64,000 bases of DNA from Rhizobiales bacterium 2SD (GTDB taxonomy: Bacteria; Pseudomonadota; Alphaproteobacteria; Rhizobiales; Beijerinckiaceae): the NCBI GenBank assembly GCA_005502805.1, contig SCMY01000010.1, positions 62,001-126,000 on the forward strand, written 5' to 3'. Below are positions 1-7,164 of this stretch, in pieces. The first letter of the stretch is position 1, and each line of letters starts with the position of its first letter. The position numbers and the translations under genes are program-made. Below the pieces are notes generated by a model. It worked only from the letters and a program-made list of their open reading frames with translations. It was not told the DNA's origin and did no database searches.

Positions 1-2
1 GC

Positions 3-92
3 TATGAGACCTCGGTCTCGCTCTACAATCTCGACACGCAGCGCCGGCCCGATCAGAAGAACTTCGTGATCGATTACCAGCGCGTGCTGTGA
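3..92 (+). CDS. C-terminal end of an unidentified protein (cut by window edge)
   Basis: An open frame enters from the left edge and stops at a TGA at 90-92 after 29 sense codons. The visible tail is hydrophilic (YETSVSLYNLDTQRRPDQKN, then FVIDYQRVL) and has ordinary GC-rich codon use, so it probably is the true end of a gene. It is too short for family assignment, and no terminator hairpin is obvious before the convergent DUF1062 gene. Confidence 0.45.
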   Translation, partial: YETSVSLYNLDTQRRPDQKNFVIDYQRVL

Positions 93-151
93 GTCGAGAG
101 GCGGCATCCCTCAACGGAGTGACGGGGCGAGATTTCGCCCCGCGATTGCCT

Positions 152-787
152 TCAGGGTGCGGCCCCGATCGCCCGAAGCCGCCAGAACAATGCGCGGTCG
201 GCCTCGGCCGACAGGTCGAGCGTGACGATCATGCCGGTCCCGACGCGCCGCCGCAGGACGTCGGTGCGGTCCGATGCGATCCGAAGAACGCCCTGATCCT
301 GCAGCGCTTGCAGCCGTGTACGCGACACCGCCAGCTCCGACGCCAGAAGACGATCGAGACGCATGCTGGTTGGAAACGGGACCACCAGCTCGATCGTAAT
401 GTTCAGCGAGGAACCACTGTCGCGCACGATCGCCTTGGCGATCTCGACCTCCGGAAACTCGTCAATTCGCGGTGATTTGCGCCTCAGTGCGTCGAGGTTG
501 AACGCTTCTCTCTGCGCCCACCGCGGATCATTCGACTGAAGCGCCGCGAGAACCCCAGGGTCGATCTCGCGAACGGCCCGCCGTTCGAACAGCGGCCGGT
601 TCCAGCTCCTGCCGCAATCCCGGCAGTTGTAGATCAGCCAAGCGTCGAGCCTGCGACCATTGGCATTGAGGCGGATCTTCCCGCTGGACCGAAAGGCTCG
701 TGGTCCGCCGCAGCCGCTACAGGCGATCCAGGGTTCAGGGGCTGTCTGGGTGGTGATGGTCCATCTGACCTGAAGTGCATCGCACAT
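152..787 (-). CDS. DUF1062 domain protein
   Basis: A 211-residue protein that matches the DUF1062 pattern: a CSGC pair near the N-terminus, a SSGKIRLNANGRRLDAWLIY core, a second pair YNCRDCGRSWN, and an S4-like C-terminal part (LDRLLASELAVSRTRLQAL). The two CxxC pairs suggest a zinc-ribbon fold. The biochemical role of the family is unknown to me. The open frame extends to 940, but the ATG at 785-787 is preceded by an AGAGGAAG ribosome-binding site, while the longer N-terminus is Arg/His-rich and looks non-coding, so I chose the internal start. It stands alone, convergent with the gene at the left edge. Confidence 0.75.
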   Translation of the reverse strand: MCDALQVRWTITTQTAPEPWIACSGCGGPRAFRSSGKIRLNANGRRLDAWLIYNCRDCGRSWNRPLFERRAVREIDPGVLAALQSNDPRWAQREAFNLDALRRKSPRIDEFPEVEIAKAIVRDSGSSLNITIELVVPFPTSMRLDRLLASELAVSRTRLQALQDQGVLRIASDRTDVLRRRVGTGMIVTLDLSAEADRALFWRLRAIGAAP

Positions 788-1236
788 GAAATCTTGGTCT
801 TCCTCTCGGAAGTTCACCAAGGTGGTGTGCGAGAAAGCCCGGCCGGGCGCGGTATGGCGATGCTTTAGCGGATTGCAGAGCAGGGACAGCGAGAGCTGTG
901 CTGGCACATCTGGACAATGCCAAACCGGTCTCGCCACCACCCGACGAACATGGTCAGGCCGGCAGCGCGTCGCTGTCAGCCTGCACGGGTGAAACTGGAT
1001 CGAGACCGGATTTACTTAGGCAAGGTCTACCTCGGTGGGCCAATGCTCTGCGGGAGCAGAGATAGCAGATGATCGGCCCGGCGGGGAGCTTACGCACGGG
1101 GCGCAGCGAGAAGAGCGTGGGTCTGAGATATTTGCGCAACGCGGTGCGGCGCGCGGGGGAGGATTGGCACGAAGCCTTGCTTTTCCTGCCCCGGCGACCC
1201 AGTTTCCGGCTTCCCTTTCCGCCGGAATCCCTTTTC
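788..1236. other. Gene-free stretch between DUF1062 and xthA
   Basis: About 450 bp separate the divergent DUF1062 and exonuclease III starts. Both strands carry open frames here, but their Arg/Pro/Ser-rich products look like GC-driven artefacts. I see no RNA gene, strong hairpin or repeat; promoters for both flanking genes must lie here but I cannot pick them with confidence. Confidence 0.4.
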
Positions 1237-2052
1237 GTGCAGCTCTCCGTCACCACCTGGAACATCAATTCGGTGCGCCTGCGCATCGGGATGGTCACCG
1301 AGTTCCTGAAGAACCATCAACCCGACATCCTCTGCCTGCAGGAGACCAAGACGCCGGACGAGCAGTTCCCGGCCAAGGCCTTCTCGGAGGCCGGCTATGT
1401 CCACCAGGCCTTCATCGGCAACAAGGGCTATAACGGTGTCGCCATCGTCTCGAAGCTGCCCTTCCAGGAGAAGGAAGCGATGGCGATGTGCGAGCGCAAC
1501 GACGCCCGCCACATGACCGTCGTGCTCGACAAGGGCGCCGGCGCGGCGGCCGGCATCGCCATCCATAATTTCTACATCCCGGCCGGCGGCGACATCGCCG
1601 ACCCGCAGGCCAATCCGAAATTCGCCCACAAGCTGCAGTTCCTCGACGCCATCGGCGCCTGGGGCATCGCCCGCAATCCGTCGGGACGGCCGAGCATCCT
1701 CGTCGGCGATCTCAACATCGCGCCCTACGAGCACGATGTCTGGAGCCACAAGCAGTTGCTCGACGTCGTCAGCCATACCCCCATCGAAACCACGACGCTG
1801 GAGAAGCTGCGCAGCGAGCTCGGCTGGACCGACGCCGCCCGTACGCTCCGGCCCGAACCCGAAAAGCTCTACAGCTGGTGGAGCTACCGCGCCGCCGACT
1901 GGAAGGCCTCGAACCGCGGCCGCCGGCTCGACCATATCTGGCTATCGGGCGCCCTGAAGCCGACGCTGCGCGACCTCACCTTCCTGAGCGAGGCGCGCGG
2001 CTGGGAGCGGCCTTCGGATCACGTCCCGGTGACGGTGCAGCTGGAGCTCTGA
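1237..2052 (+). CDS. xthA: Exodeoxyribonuclease III
   Basis: A 271-residue EEP-family nuclease that cleaves DNA at abasic sites and trims 3' ends in base-excision repair. Seen motifs: WNINSVR (N11), LQETKTP (catalytic metal ligand E36), GDLNIAP (D158, N160), RRLDHIWLS and the terminal SDH motif (D261, H262), all in the right order for ExoIII/XthA. The frame is open from 1069, but the first 56 codons are not family-like; a GTG at 1237, nine bases after GGAA, gives MQLSVTTWNIN, the usual N-terminus. It is convergent with the cyclic-nucleotide-binding protein gene, with only 2 bp between stops. Confidence 0.93.
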   Translation: MQLSVTTWNINSVRLRIGMVTEFLKNHQPDILCLQETKTPDEQFPAKAFSEAGYVHQAFIGNKGYNGVAIVSKLPFQEKEAMAMCERNDARHMTVVLDKGAGAAAGIAIHNFYIPAGGDIADPQANPKFAHKLQFLDAIGAWGIARNPSGRPSILVGDLNIAPYEHDVWSHKQLLDVVSHTPIETTTLEKLRSELGWTDAARTLRPEPEKLYSWWSYRAADWKASNRGRRLDHIWLSGALKPTLRDLTFLSEARGWERPSDHVPVTVQLEL

Positions 2053-2054
2053 GC

Positions 2055-2519
2055 TCAGCGCACGTCGATCGCCCGCAGCGCCGTCCCGACCGCCGCCAGC
2101 TCGCTGTTGAACGCGTGCAGGCGTTCCGCGACGGCGGCCGCGATCGCCTGCGCCGAATCGGGTGATTCGCCCAGCACCCGGCGCATCACGCTGCGGGCGA
2201 GGCGCATCACCTGCGTCGGCTCGCGCGCGATCGCCGTCACCGGCCGCTCCAGCGCCGTGAACAGCGCGAGCTCGCCGATCAGCGTGCCCGGCCCGACGAC
2301 CTCGTCGGCCGGCCGGCCGTCATCCTCGCGCTTCAGCGCCACCGCGCCAGAGATGACGAGGAAAGCCCCATCCGAGCCTTCCCCGCGGCGGAACAGCACA
2401 TCACCCGCTCGCAGCGACCGCGTCTCGGCGGCGAAAGCGACGAGACGCAGTGCATCACGGTCCATCAGGCCCAGCAGCGGCTGACGCGCCAGGAGGGCGA
2501 TGTCGTCGTTGAGCGACAT
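2055..2519 (-). CDS. Cyclic nucleotide-binding domain protein
   Basis: A 154-residue single-domain protein with a Crp/cNMP-binding beta-roll: LRAGDVLFRRGEGSDGAFLVISG followed by GTLIGELALFTALERPVTAIA, which corresponds to the phosphate-binding cassette. There is no C-terminal helix-turn-helix, so unlike Crp/Fnr it is probably not a DNA-binding protein itself. It starts 5 bp after the stop of the upstream response regulator on the same strand, so the two are almost certainly co-transcribed. A ligand-sensing partner role for the response regulator is inference only. Confidence 0.8.
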   Translation of the reverse strand: MSLNDDIALLARQPLLGLMDRDALRLVAFAAETRSLRAGDVLFRRGEGSDGAFLVISGAVALKREDDGRPADEVVGPGTLIGELALFTALERPVTAIAREPTQVMRLARSVMRRVLGESPDSAQAIAAAVAERLHAFNSELAAVGTALRAIDVR

Positions 2520-2524
2520 TCAGG

Positions 2525-3211
2525 CTACGGATTCAGCCGGTAGCCGCCGGCATCGGTGACGAGCAGGCGCGCATTGGCGGGATCCGGCTCGATCTTCTGG
2601 CGCAGGCGGTAGATATGGGTCTCGAGCGTATGCGTCGTGACCTGCGAATTATAGCCCCAGACCTCCTGCAGCAGCGTCTCGCGCGCGATCGGCTTGCGGC
2701 CGGCGCGATAAAGGAAGCGCAGGATCGCGGTCTCCTTCTCGGTGAGTTTGGTCTTCGAGCCCTTGGCGCTGACCAGGAGCTTGGAGCCTGGATGGAACGT
2801 GTAGGGGCCAACCTGAAAGATCGCGTCCTCGCTCGCCTCGTACTGCCGCAAATGCGCGCGGATGCGCGCCAGCAACACGGCGAACTTGAACGGCTTCACC
2901 ACATAGTCGTTGGCGCCGGCTTCCAGCCCGAGCACGGTGTCGGCATCCGAGCCTTGCCCGGTCAGCATGACGACCGGGCCCTTGAAGCCGTTCTTGCGCA
3001 TCAGCTTCACCGCCTCACGGCCATCCATGTCGGGCAGGCCGACATCCATGACCACGAGGTCGATACGCTCGGCCTGCACGGCTTTCAGGCTCGCCGTCGC
3101 ATTCGGTGCCGCCGAGACCTTGAATTCGTCATAGAGCGCAAGCTGCTCGGCGAGCGCATCGCGCAAGGTCTGGTCGTCGTCGACCAGCAGGATATGGTGA
3201 GTTGCAGACAT
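2525..3211 (-). CDS. OmpR/PhoB-family response regulator
   Basis: A 228-residue two-domain regulator. The receiver domain (about 5-120) has the acidic pocket DDD at 11-13, the phospho-acceptor D56 in VVMDVGLP, and the conserved lysine in DYVVKPF. The C-terminal part (about 130-226) is a winged helix with the typical TTHTLETHIYRLRQKIEPD recognition region and DAGGYRL end. No histidine kinase lies next to it. The arrangement regulator, cNMP protein and xthA, with an L,D-transpeptidase gene opposite, hints at envelope control. It could be a CenR-like essential regulator, but I cannot decide this from sequence alone. Confidence 0.88.
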   Translation of the reverse strand: MSATHHILLVDDDQTLRDALAEQLALYDEFKVSAAPNATASLKAVQAERIDLVVMDVGLPDMDGREAVKLMRKNGFKGPVVMLTGQGSDADTVLGLEAGANDYVVKPFKFAVLLARIRAHLRQYEASEDAIFQVGPYTFHPGSKLLVSAKGSKTKLTEKETAILRFLYRAGRKPIARETLLQEVWGYNSQVTTHTLETHIYRLRQKIEPDPANARLLVTDAGGYRLNP

Positions 3212-3406
3212 GAAGGCGAGTCAGCCCGTTTGCGTTGGCGCGACATTAGAGCATGTTCGGCAGAAGTGGGAGCCACCTTTGCGAAGCGCCCGCGCTCCAA
3301 CATATTGAGTTCAGCGCAGATTCTGACCGCCCGGCCCCGGCCGGTCAAACGGAAACCGCGCCGGGTGACTGGAAATGGCCGGCAGATCACGCAAGATGGA
3401 TGAGCT

Positions 3407-3961
3407 GTGAAAAGACGTGATGATGGCGCTGCGTCGGGCCGACGGCTGACGAAACTGGTCGTGGTGCGCTCGGTGCACGATCGCCGGAAGGGCTTCCTGA
3501 TCGCCGGCTCCGCCGTCTTTCCCTGCGCACTCGGCCGCTCCGGCATCATCGTCGCCAAGCGCGAGGGCGATGGCGGCACGCCACGGGCGAAGCTGCCGCT
3601 GCGCCGGGTCTTCTACCGCGCCGACCGGCTGCCGCGCCCCTCGAGCCTGCTGCCGGTCCGCGCGATCACGCCGCGCGACGCCTGGTGCGACGACCAGTCC
3701 GACCGGCGCTACAACCGCCTGATCGACCGCCCGCCTGGCGAGGCCGAGGAGCGGCTCGCCCGCGCCGACCACCTCTACGACGTCATCGTCGAGCTCGGTT
3801 GGAACGATGCGCCGGTCCAGCGCGGCCGCGGCAGCGCCATCTTCTGGCATCTTGCCCGGCCGGGCTTCACCCCGACGGCCGGCTGCGTCGCCGTCACCGG
3901 CGACATCTTCGGCAAGGTCCTGCCAAGGCTGGCCCGGCGTTGCGCGATCGTCGTGCGCTAG
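3407..3961 (+). CDS. L,D-transpeptidase (YkuD-fold) family protein
   Basis: A 184-residue protein with the YkuD signature split as FWHLARPG (H148) and TPTAGCVAV (C160), the His/Cys pair of L,D-transpeptidases that crosslink peptidoglycan or attach proteins to it. The motif GDGGTPRAKLPLRRVFYR near residue 55 matches the strand that frames the active site. It starts at a GTG (3407); no signal peptide is visible, as is common for this short COG3786-type group, so export is uncertain. It is transcribed divergently from the response regulator, 195 bp apart, so the shared gap may carry regulatory sites for both. Confidence 0.75.
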   Translation: MKRRDDGAASGRRLTKLVVVRSVHDRRKGFLIAGSAVFPCALGRSGIIVAKREGDGGTPRAKLPLRRVFYRADRLPRPSSLLPVRAITPRDAWCDDQSDRRYNRLIDRPPGEAEERLARADHLYDVIVELGWNDAPVQRGRGSAIFWHLARPGFTPTAGCVAVTGDIFGKVLPRLARRCAIVVR

Positions 3962-4038
3962 CCACTTGCAAGCCGACGCAGGCTAGCGATACTGGCGTCG
4001 AGCACCGTCTCGCCGATCGATATCAGGAGCGCCGAAGT

Positions 4039-4060
4039 TGAGCGGGCACCGTCCCGCTCA
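4039..4060 (+). terminator. Hairpin downstream of the L,D-transpeptidase gene
   Basis: GAGCGGG (4040-4046) and CCCGCTC (4053-4059) form a perfect stem with a CACCGT loop, extended by one T-A pair. There is no T-run after it, so it may be a weak terminator or only an mRNA end structure. It lies about 80 bp past the transpeptidase stop and just before the VOC gene. Confidence 0.35.
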
Positions 4061-4092
4061 GGTTAGGCCAGCTCCCAGTAAGAGACTGTGTC

Positions 4093-4470
4093 ATGACTGA
4101 TTCGCCCACCACCGAGATCGGCTTCGGCCGCGTCGCCGCCATGTTCCCCGTCAAGGACATGGAGCGCGCCTGCGCCTTCTATGTCGGCGTGCTCGGCTTC
4201 ACCAAGACCTTCGAGAACGGCCAGCCGGTCGGCTTCATGATCCTCAAGAAGGGCAAGGCCGAAATCCATCTGACCCTGCAGAAGGACCACGATGCCGCAC
4301 CCTTCAACATCGCCCATATCATGGTCGAGAATGTCGATGCCTTCCACGAGCTCTGCCGCTCCCATGGGCTGCGTATCATCAAAGGTCTGCGCGACAAGGA
4401 CTATGGCTTGCGCGCCTTCGTCTTCGAAGACCCGGACGGCAACCGCATCGATGTCGGCCAGCCGATCTAG
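4093..4470 (+). CDS. VOC-superfamily protein (glyoxalase/bleomycin-resistance-like)
   Basis: A 125-residue single VOC domain: AAMFPVKDMERACAFYVGVL at the start, a central GFMILKKGKAEIHLTLQ strand, and a C-terminal YGLRAFVFEDPDGNRIDVGQ strand with the usual DPDGN turn. Potential metal ligands are H in AEIHLTL and E in VFEDPDG. The family includes glyoxalases, dioxygenases and antibiotic-binding proteins; length and end motif fit the bleomycin-resistance-like group, but substrate cannot be told. It stands as a single gene between hairpins on both sides. Confidence 0.8.
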   Translation: MTDSPTTEIGFGRVAAMFPVKDMERACAFYVGVLGFTKTFENGQPVGFMILKKGKAEIHLTLQKDHDAAPFNIAHIMVENVDAFHELCRSHGLRIIKGLRDKDYGLRAFVFEDPDGNRIDVGQPI

Positions 4471-4577
4471 ATGTTGGCGATAAGCGAGCACATTCGAGCT
4501 CAGCCATTCACCCGAAGCAAACCATTCTCGGCAACGGCCTTCAGCCGTTAACCGACGATTCGGCTGCGCTTTTGATC

Positions 4578-4601
4578 CTCTCCGGCGGTCTTGCCGGAGA
4601 G
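4578..4601 (+). promoter_or_regulatory. Perfect hairpin that covers the ribosome-binding site of the diguanylate cyclase gene
   Basis: CTCTCCGGC (4578-4586) pairs perfectly with GCCGGAGAG (4593-4601) around a GGTCTT loop. The right arm contains GGAGAG, the ribosome-binding site four bases before the ATG at 4606. In mRNA the stem would hide the site from ribosomes. Whether it melts by heat, by a bound factor or by translation is not visible. Confidence 0.55.
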
Positions 4602-4605
4602 AATC

Positions 4606-6375
4606 ATGCAAAAGCGCCTGTCACTGGTCGGCCTGGCCGATCGCCTGACATTGCGGCAGCAGACCGCGGCCATGGCGGGCCTGCTCTGCATCGTCGTCGT
4701 CGTCGTGTCTGCCGCCGGCGCCGCCTGGCTCTCCCGCCGGGACGCGGTGCGCGAGGCCAATCTCGAGCTGGTCGCGCTGGCCCGCACCATGTCGGATCGG
4801 CTCGACCAGAACATGTTCGAGCGCTATCGCGAGATCAGAAACATCGCCAGGATGGAGCCGCTGCGCGGCCTCTGGCAGGACAATCCCGCCCGGAGCCGGG
4901 CGGTGTTGATGCAGCTTCAGGAGAGCTTGAGCGACTATGCCTGGCTCGGCCTCGCCGAGCCCAGCGGCACTGTCCGCGCCGCAACCCGCGGCATGCTCGA
5001 AGGCGTTTCGGTCGCGCAGCGGCCCTGGTTCATCAACGGCCTGGCCGGTCCCACGGTGGAAGATGTCCATGACGCCAAGCTACTCGACGGCCTCCTGCGC
5101 AAGAGCCTGGACGAGGCGCCTTTCCGCTTCGTCGACGTCGCCATGCCGGTCTTCGGCCCGACCGGCGCCAAGGTCGGCGTCCTCGGCGCCCATCTGAGCT
5201 GGAACTGGGCCGGCAATCTGCGCGACAATGTCCTGCGCAACCACGATCCCGCCCTCGCCTCGGAGCTCTGGGTGGTCGGCCGGGATGGCACGGTGCTGCT
5301 CGGTCCGAAAGACGCCAAGCCCTTCGACGGCGCTCAGATCGCCGGCGCCCGCCACGGCATCTCCTTCGTCGATCGCTCCGGCGATCAGCCCATGCTGACG
5401 GCGCTCGTCCAGACCAAGGGCCAGGACGACTATCCAGGCCTCGGCTGGATCGTCGCCGCACGGCGCCCGGTCGATGTTGCCCTCGCGCCCGCCAATCGCC
5501 TAGCCGCGGTCATCGTTTTGCTCGGCCTCGTCGTCGCCGCCATCGGCGCTGCCCTGGCCTGGTTCTTCGCGGGAACCGTGACGGGCCCGCTGACGCGGCT
5601 CTGCCGCTCGGTCGACCTCATCGGCCGCGATCCTAGCGCCGCCGGCATCCAGCGCCAGCATGGCTCGCGCGACATCCTCCAGCTCTCCGCCGCGCTGCGC
5701 TCGCTGCTGCGCCGACTGGGAACCGCCGAGAGAGGCGCCCGCGACGCCGAGGCGACCATCCGCGAGGTCCAGGCCAAGGCTGACAAGCAGGCGCGCGAGG
5801 CGGAGGAGAAAACCCGCCGCCTCGGCTCGGACCTGCACACCCTGCAGATCCTCGCCGATACCGACCCGCTGACCAGCCTGCTCAATCGCCGCGCCTTCCT
5901 GCCCTTCGCCGAGGACGCGATGAACTACTACAAGCGCTACCAGCGCAATCTCGGCGTGCTGATGTTCGACATCGACCATTTCAAGCGGATCAACGACACC
6001 TTCGGCCATGCCGCCGGCGACGAGGTCATCCGCGCGGTCGCCAAGATCATCGCCGGCCAGATCCGCACGACCGACAAGGTCGCGCGCTTCGGCGGCGAGG
6101 AATTCGTCGTGCTGCTGCGCGAAACCGATGCGCAGGGCGCCGAGAATCTCGCCAACCGCATCCGCGAATCAGTCGGCGCGACGGTGGTCACGCAAGGGCT
6201 CGCCCAGATCGATCTCACCATCAGCGTCGGCGCCGCGATCGTCCGCGAGCAGGATCGCGACATCGAGGATGTGATCGAGCGGGCCGACAAGGCGCTCTAT
6301 GCGGCGAAGTCATCGGGCCGCAATCGGGTCGTCCTGGCGGAGGCCGATCGAGCTCCCGCTCCGGCCTCGACCTGA
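4606..6375 (+). CDS. Membrane-bound diguanylate cyclase with extracytoplasmic sensor
   Basis: A 589-residue protein that makes cyclic-di-GMP. In order: a first membrane helix (about 22-44, rich in Val/Ala), a periplasmic Cache-like sensor region, a second membrane helix (about 300-322), a HAMP-like linker, a charged coiled coil (about 375-415) and a C-terminal GGDEF domain. The active site is GGEEF at 496-500 and an intact inhibitory RxxD motif (RTTD, 487-490) lies five residues before it, so product inhibition is expected. No EAL domain. The ATG at 4606 is preferred over a TTG at 4591 because of the GGAGAG four bases upstream. Confidence 0.92.
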   Translation: MQKRLSLVGLADRLTLRQQTAAMAGLLCIVVVVVSAAGAAWLSRRDAVREANLELVALARTMSDRLDQNMFERYREIRNIARMEPLRGLWQDNPARSRAVLMQLQESLSDYAWLGLAEPSGTVRAATRGMLEGVSVAQRPWFINGLAGPTVEDVHDAKLLDGLLRKSLDEAPFRFVDVAMPVFGPTGAKVGVLGAHLSWNWAGNLRDNVLRNHDPALASELWVVGRDGTVLLGPKDAKPFDGAQIAGARHGISFVDRSGDQPMLTALVQTKGQDDYPGLGWIVAARRPVDVALAPANRLAAVIVLLGLVVAAIGAALAWFFAGTVTGPLTRLCRSVDLIGRDPSAAGIQRQHGSRDILQLSAALRSLLRRLGTAERGARDAEATIREVQAKADKQAREAEEKTRRLGSDLHTLQILADTDPLTSLLNRRAFLPFAEDAMNYYKRYQRNLGVLMFDIDHFKRINDTFGHAAGDEVIRAVAKIIAGQIRTTDKVARFGGEEFVVLLRETDAQGAENLANRIRESVGATVVTQGLAQIDLTISVGAAIVREQDRDIEDVIERADKALYAAKSSGRNRVVLAEADRAPAPAST

Positions 6376-6383
6376 ACTTTCCC

Positions 6384-7049
6384 TCAGCCGCGCGCGCCAA
6401 AAATCGCGCTGCCGACCCGGACATGGGTGGCGCCAAGCTGTATCGCCGCCTCGTAATCGGCGCTCATACCCATCGACAGGATCTTGAGGCCGTTACGCCC
6501 TGCGATCTTGCCGAGCAGGGCGAAATGTGGCGAGGGCGGGTCCTCGGCCGGGGGAATGCACATCAGCCCTGCGATCGTGAGGCGGTAACGGCTCCGGCAA
6601 AGCTCGAGGAAGGCATCGGCCTCGCCGGGCAAGACGCCGCCCTTCTGCGGCTCGGCGCCGGTGTTGACCTGGACGATCAGCTCAGGCGCCTTGCCGGCGC
6701 GTTCGATCTCGCGAGCCAGCTCCTTGGCGAGGCTCTCGCGATCGAGCGACTGGATCACGTCGAACAGCGCCACCGCGTCGCGCGCCTTGTTCGACTGCAG
6801 CGGGCCGATCATGTGCAGCCGGCTGTTCGGAAAGCGCTCGCGCAGCGCCGGCCACTTCTCCTTGGCCTCCTGGACATAGTTCTCGCCGAAATCAACCTGG
6901 CCCGCTTCCAGCACCGGGACGATCATCTCCACCGGCTTGGTCTTGGAGACTGCGACCAGCGTCACGGCCTCCGGCTTGCGGCCGAAATCGCTCGCGGCGC
7001 GGGCAATCGCATCCCGCGTTTCCTGAAGTCTTGCCACGACATCCGACAT
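6384..7049 (-). CDS. YggS/PLPBP-family pyridoxal phosphate homeostasis protein
   Basis: A 221-residue PLP-binding TIM-barrel protein without known catalytic activity, which helps keep free PLP and amino-acid pools in balance. Motifs: LVAVSKTKPVEMI with the PLP-binding lysine, DFGENYVQEAKEKW, LHMIGPLQSNKA and the C-terminal LSMGMSADYEAAIQLGATHVR, followed by RVGSAIFGAR. The frame reaches 7097, but the ATG at 7047-7049 gives the standard N-terminus and has a GAGG upstream. It converges on the cyclase gene (8 bp gap) and is divergent from leuS. Confidence 0.92.
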   Translation of the reverse strand: MSDVVARLQETRDAIARAASDFGRKPEAVTLVAVSKTKPVEMIVPVLEAGQVDFGENYVQEAKEKWPALRERFPNSRLHMIGPLQSNKARDAVALFDVIQSLDRESLAKELAREIERAGKAPELIVQVNTGAEPQKGGVLPGEADAFLELCRSRYRLTIAGLMCIPPAEDPPSPHFALLGKIAGRNGLKILSMGMSADYEAAIQLGATHVRVGSAIFGARG

Positions 7050-7164
7050 TTCGACCCGTCCTCGCCTTACGCGTTCCCGCCAAGCCGTTCCGAACATTGA
7101 CCCGGGGGCTGCGATGGTGTCCTAGTCCGGCCCAGTCCGCTCACGCAAGAACGACACGATCAGC

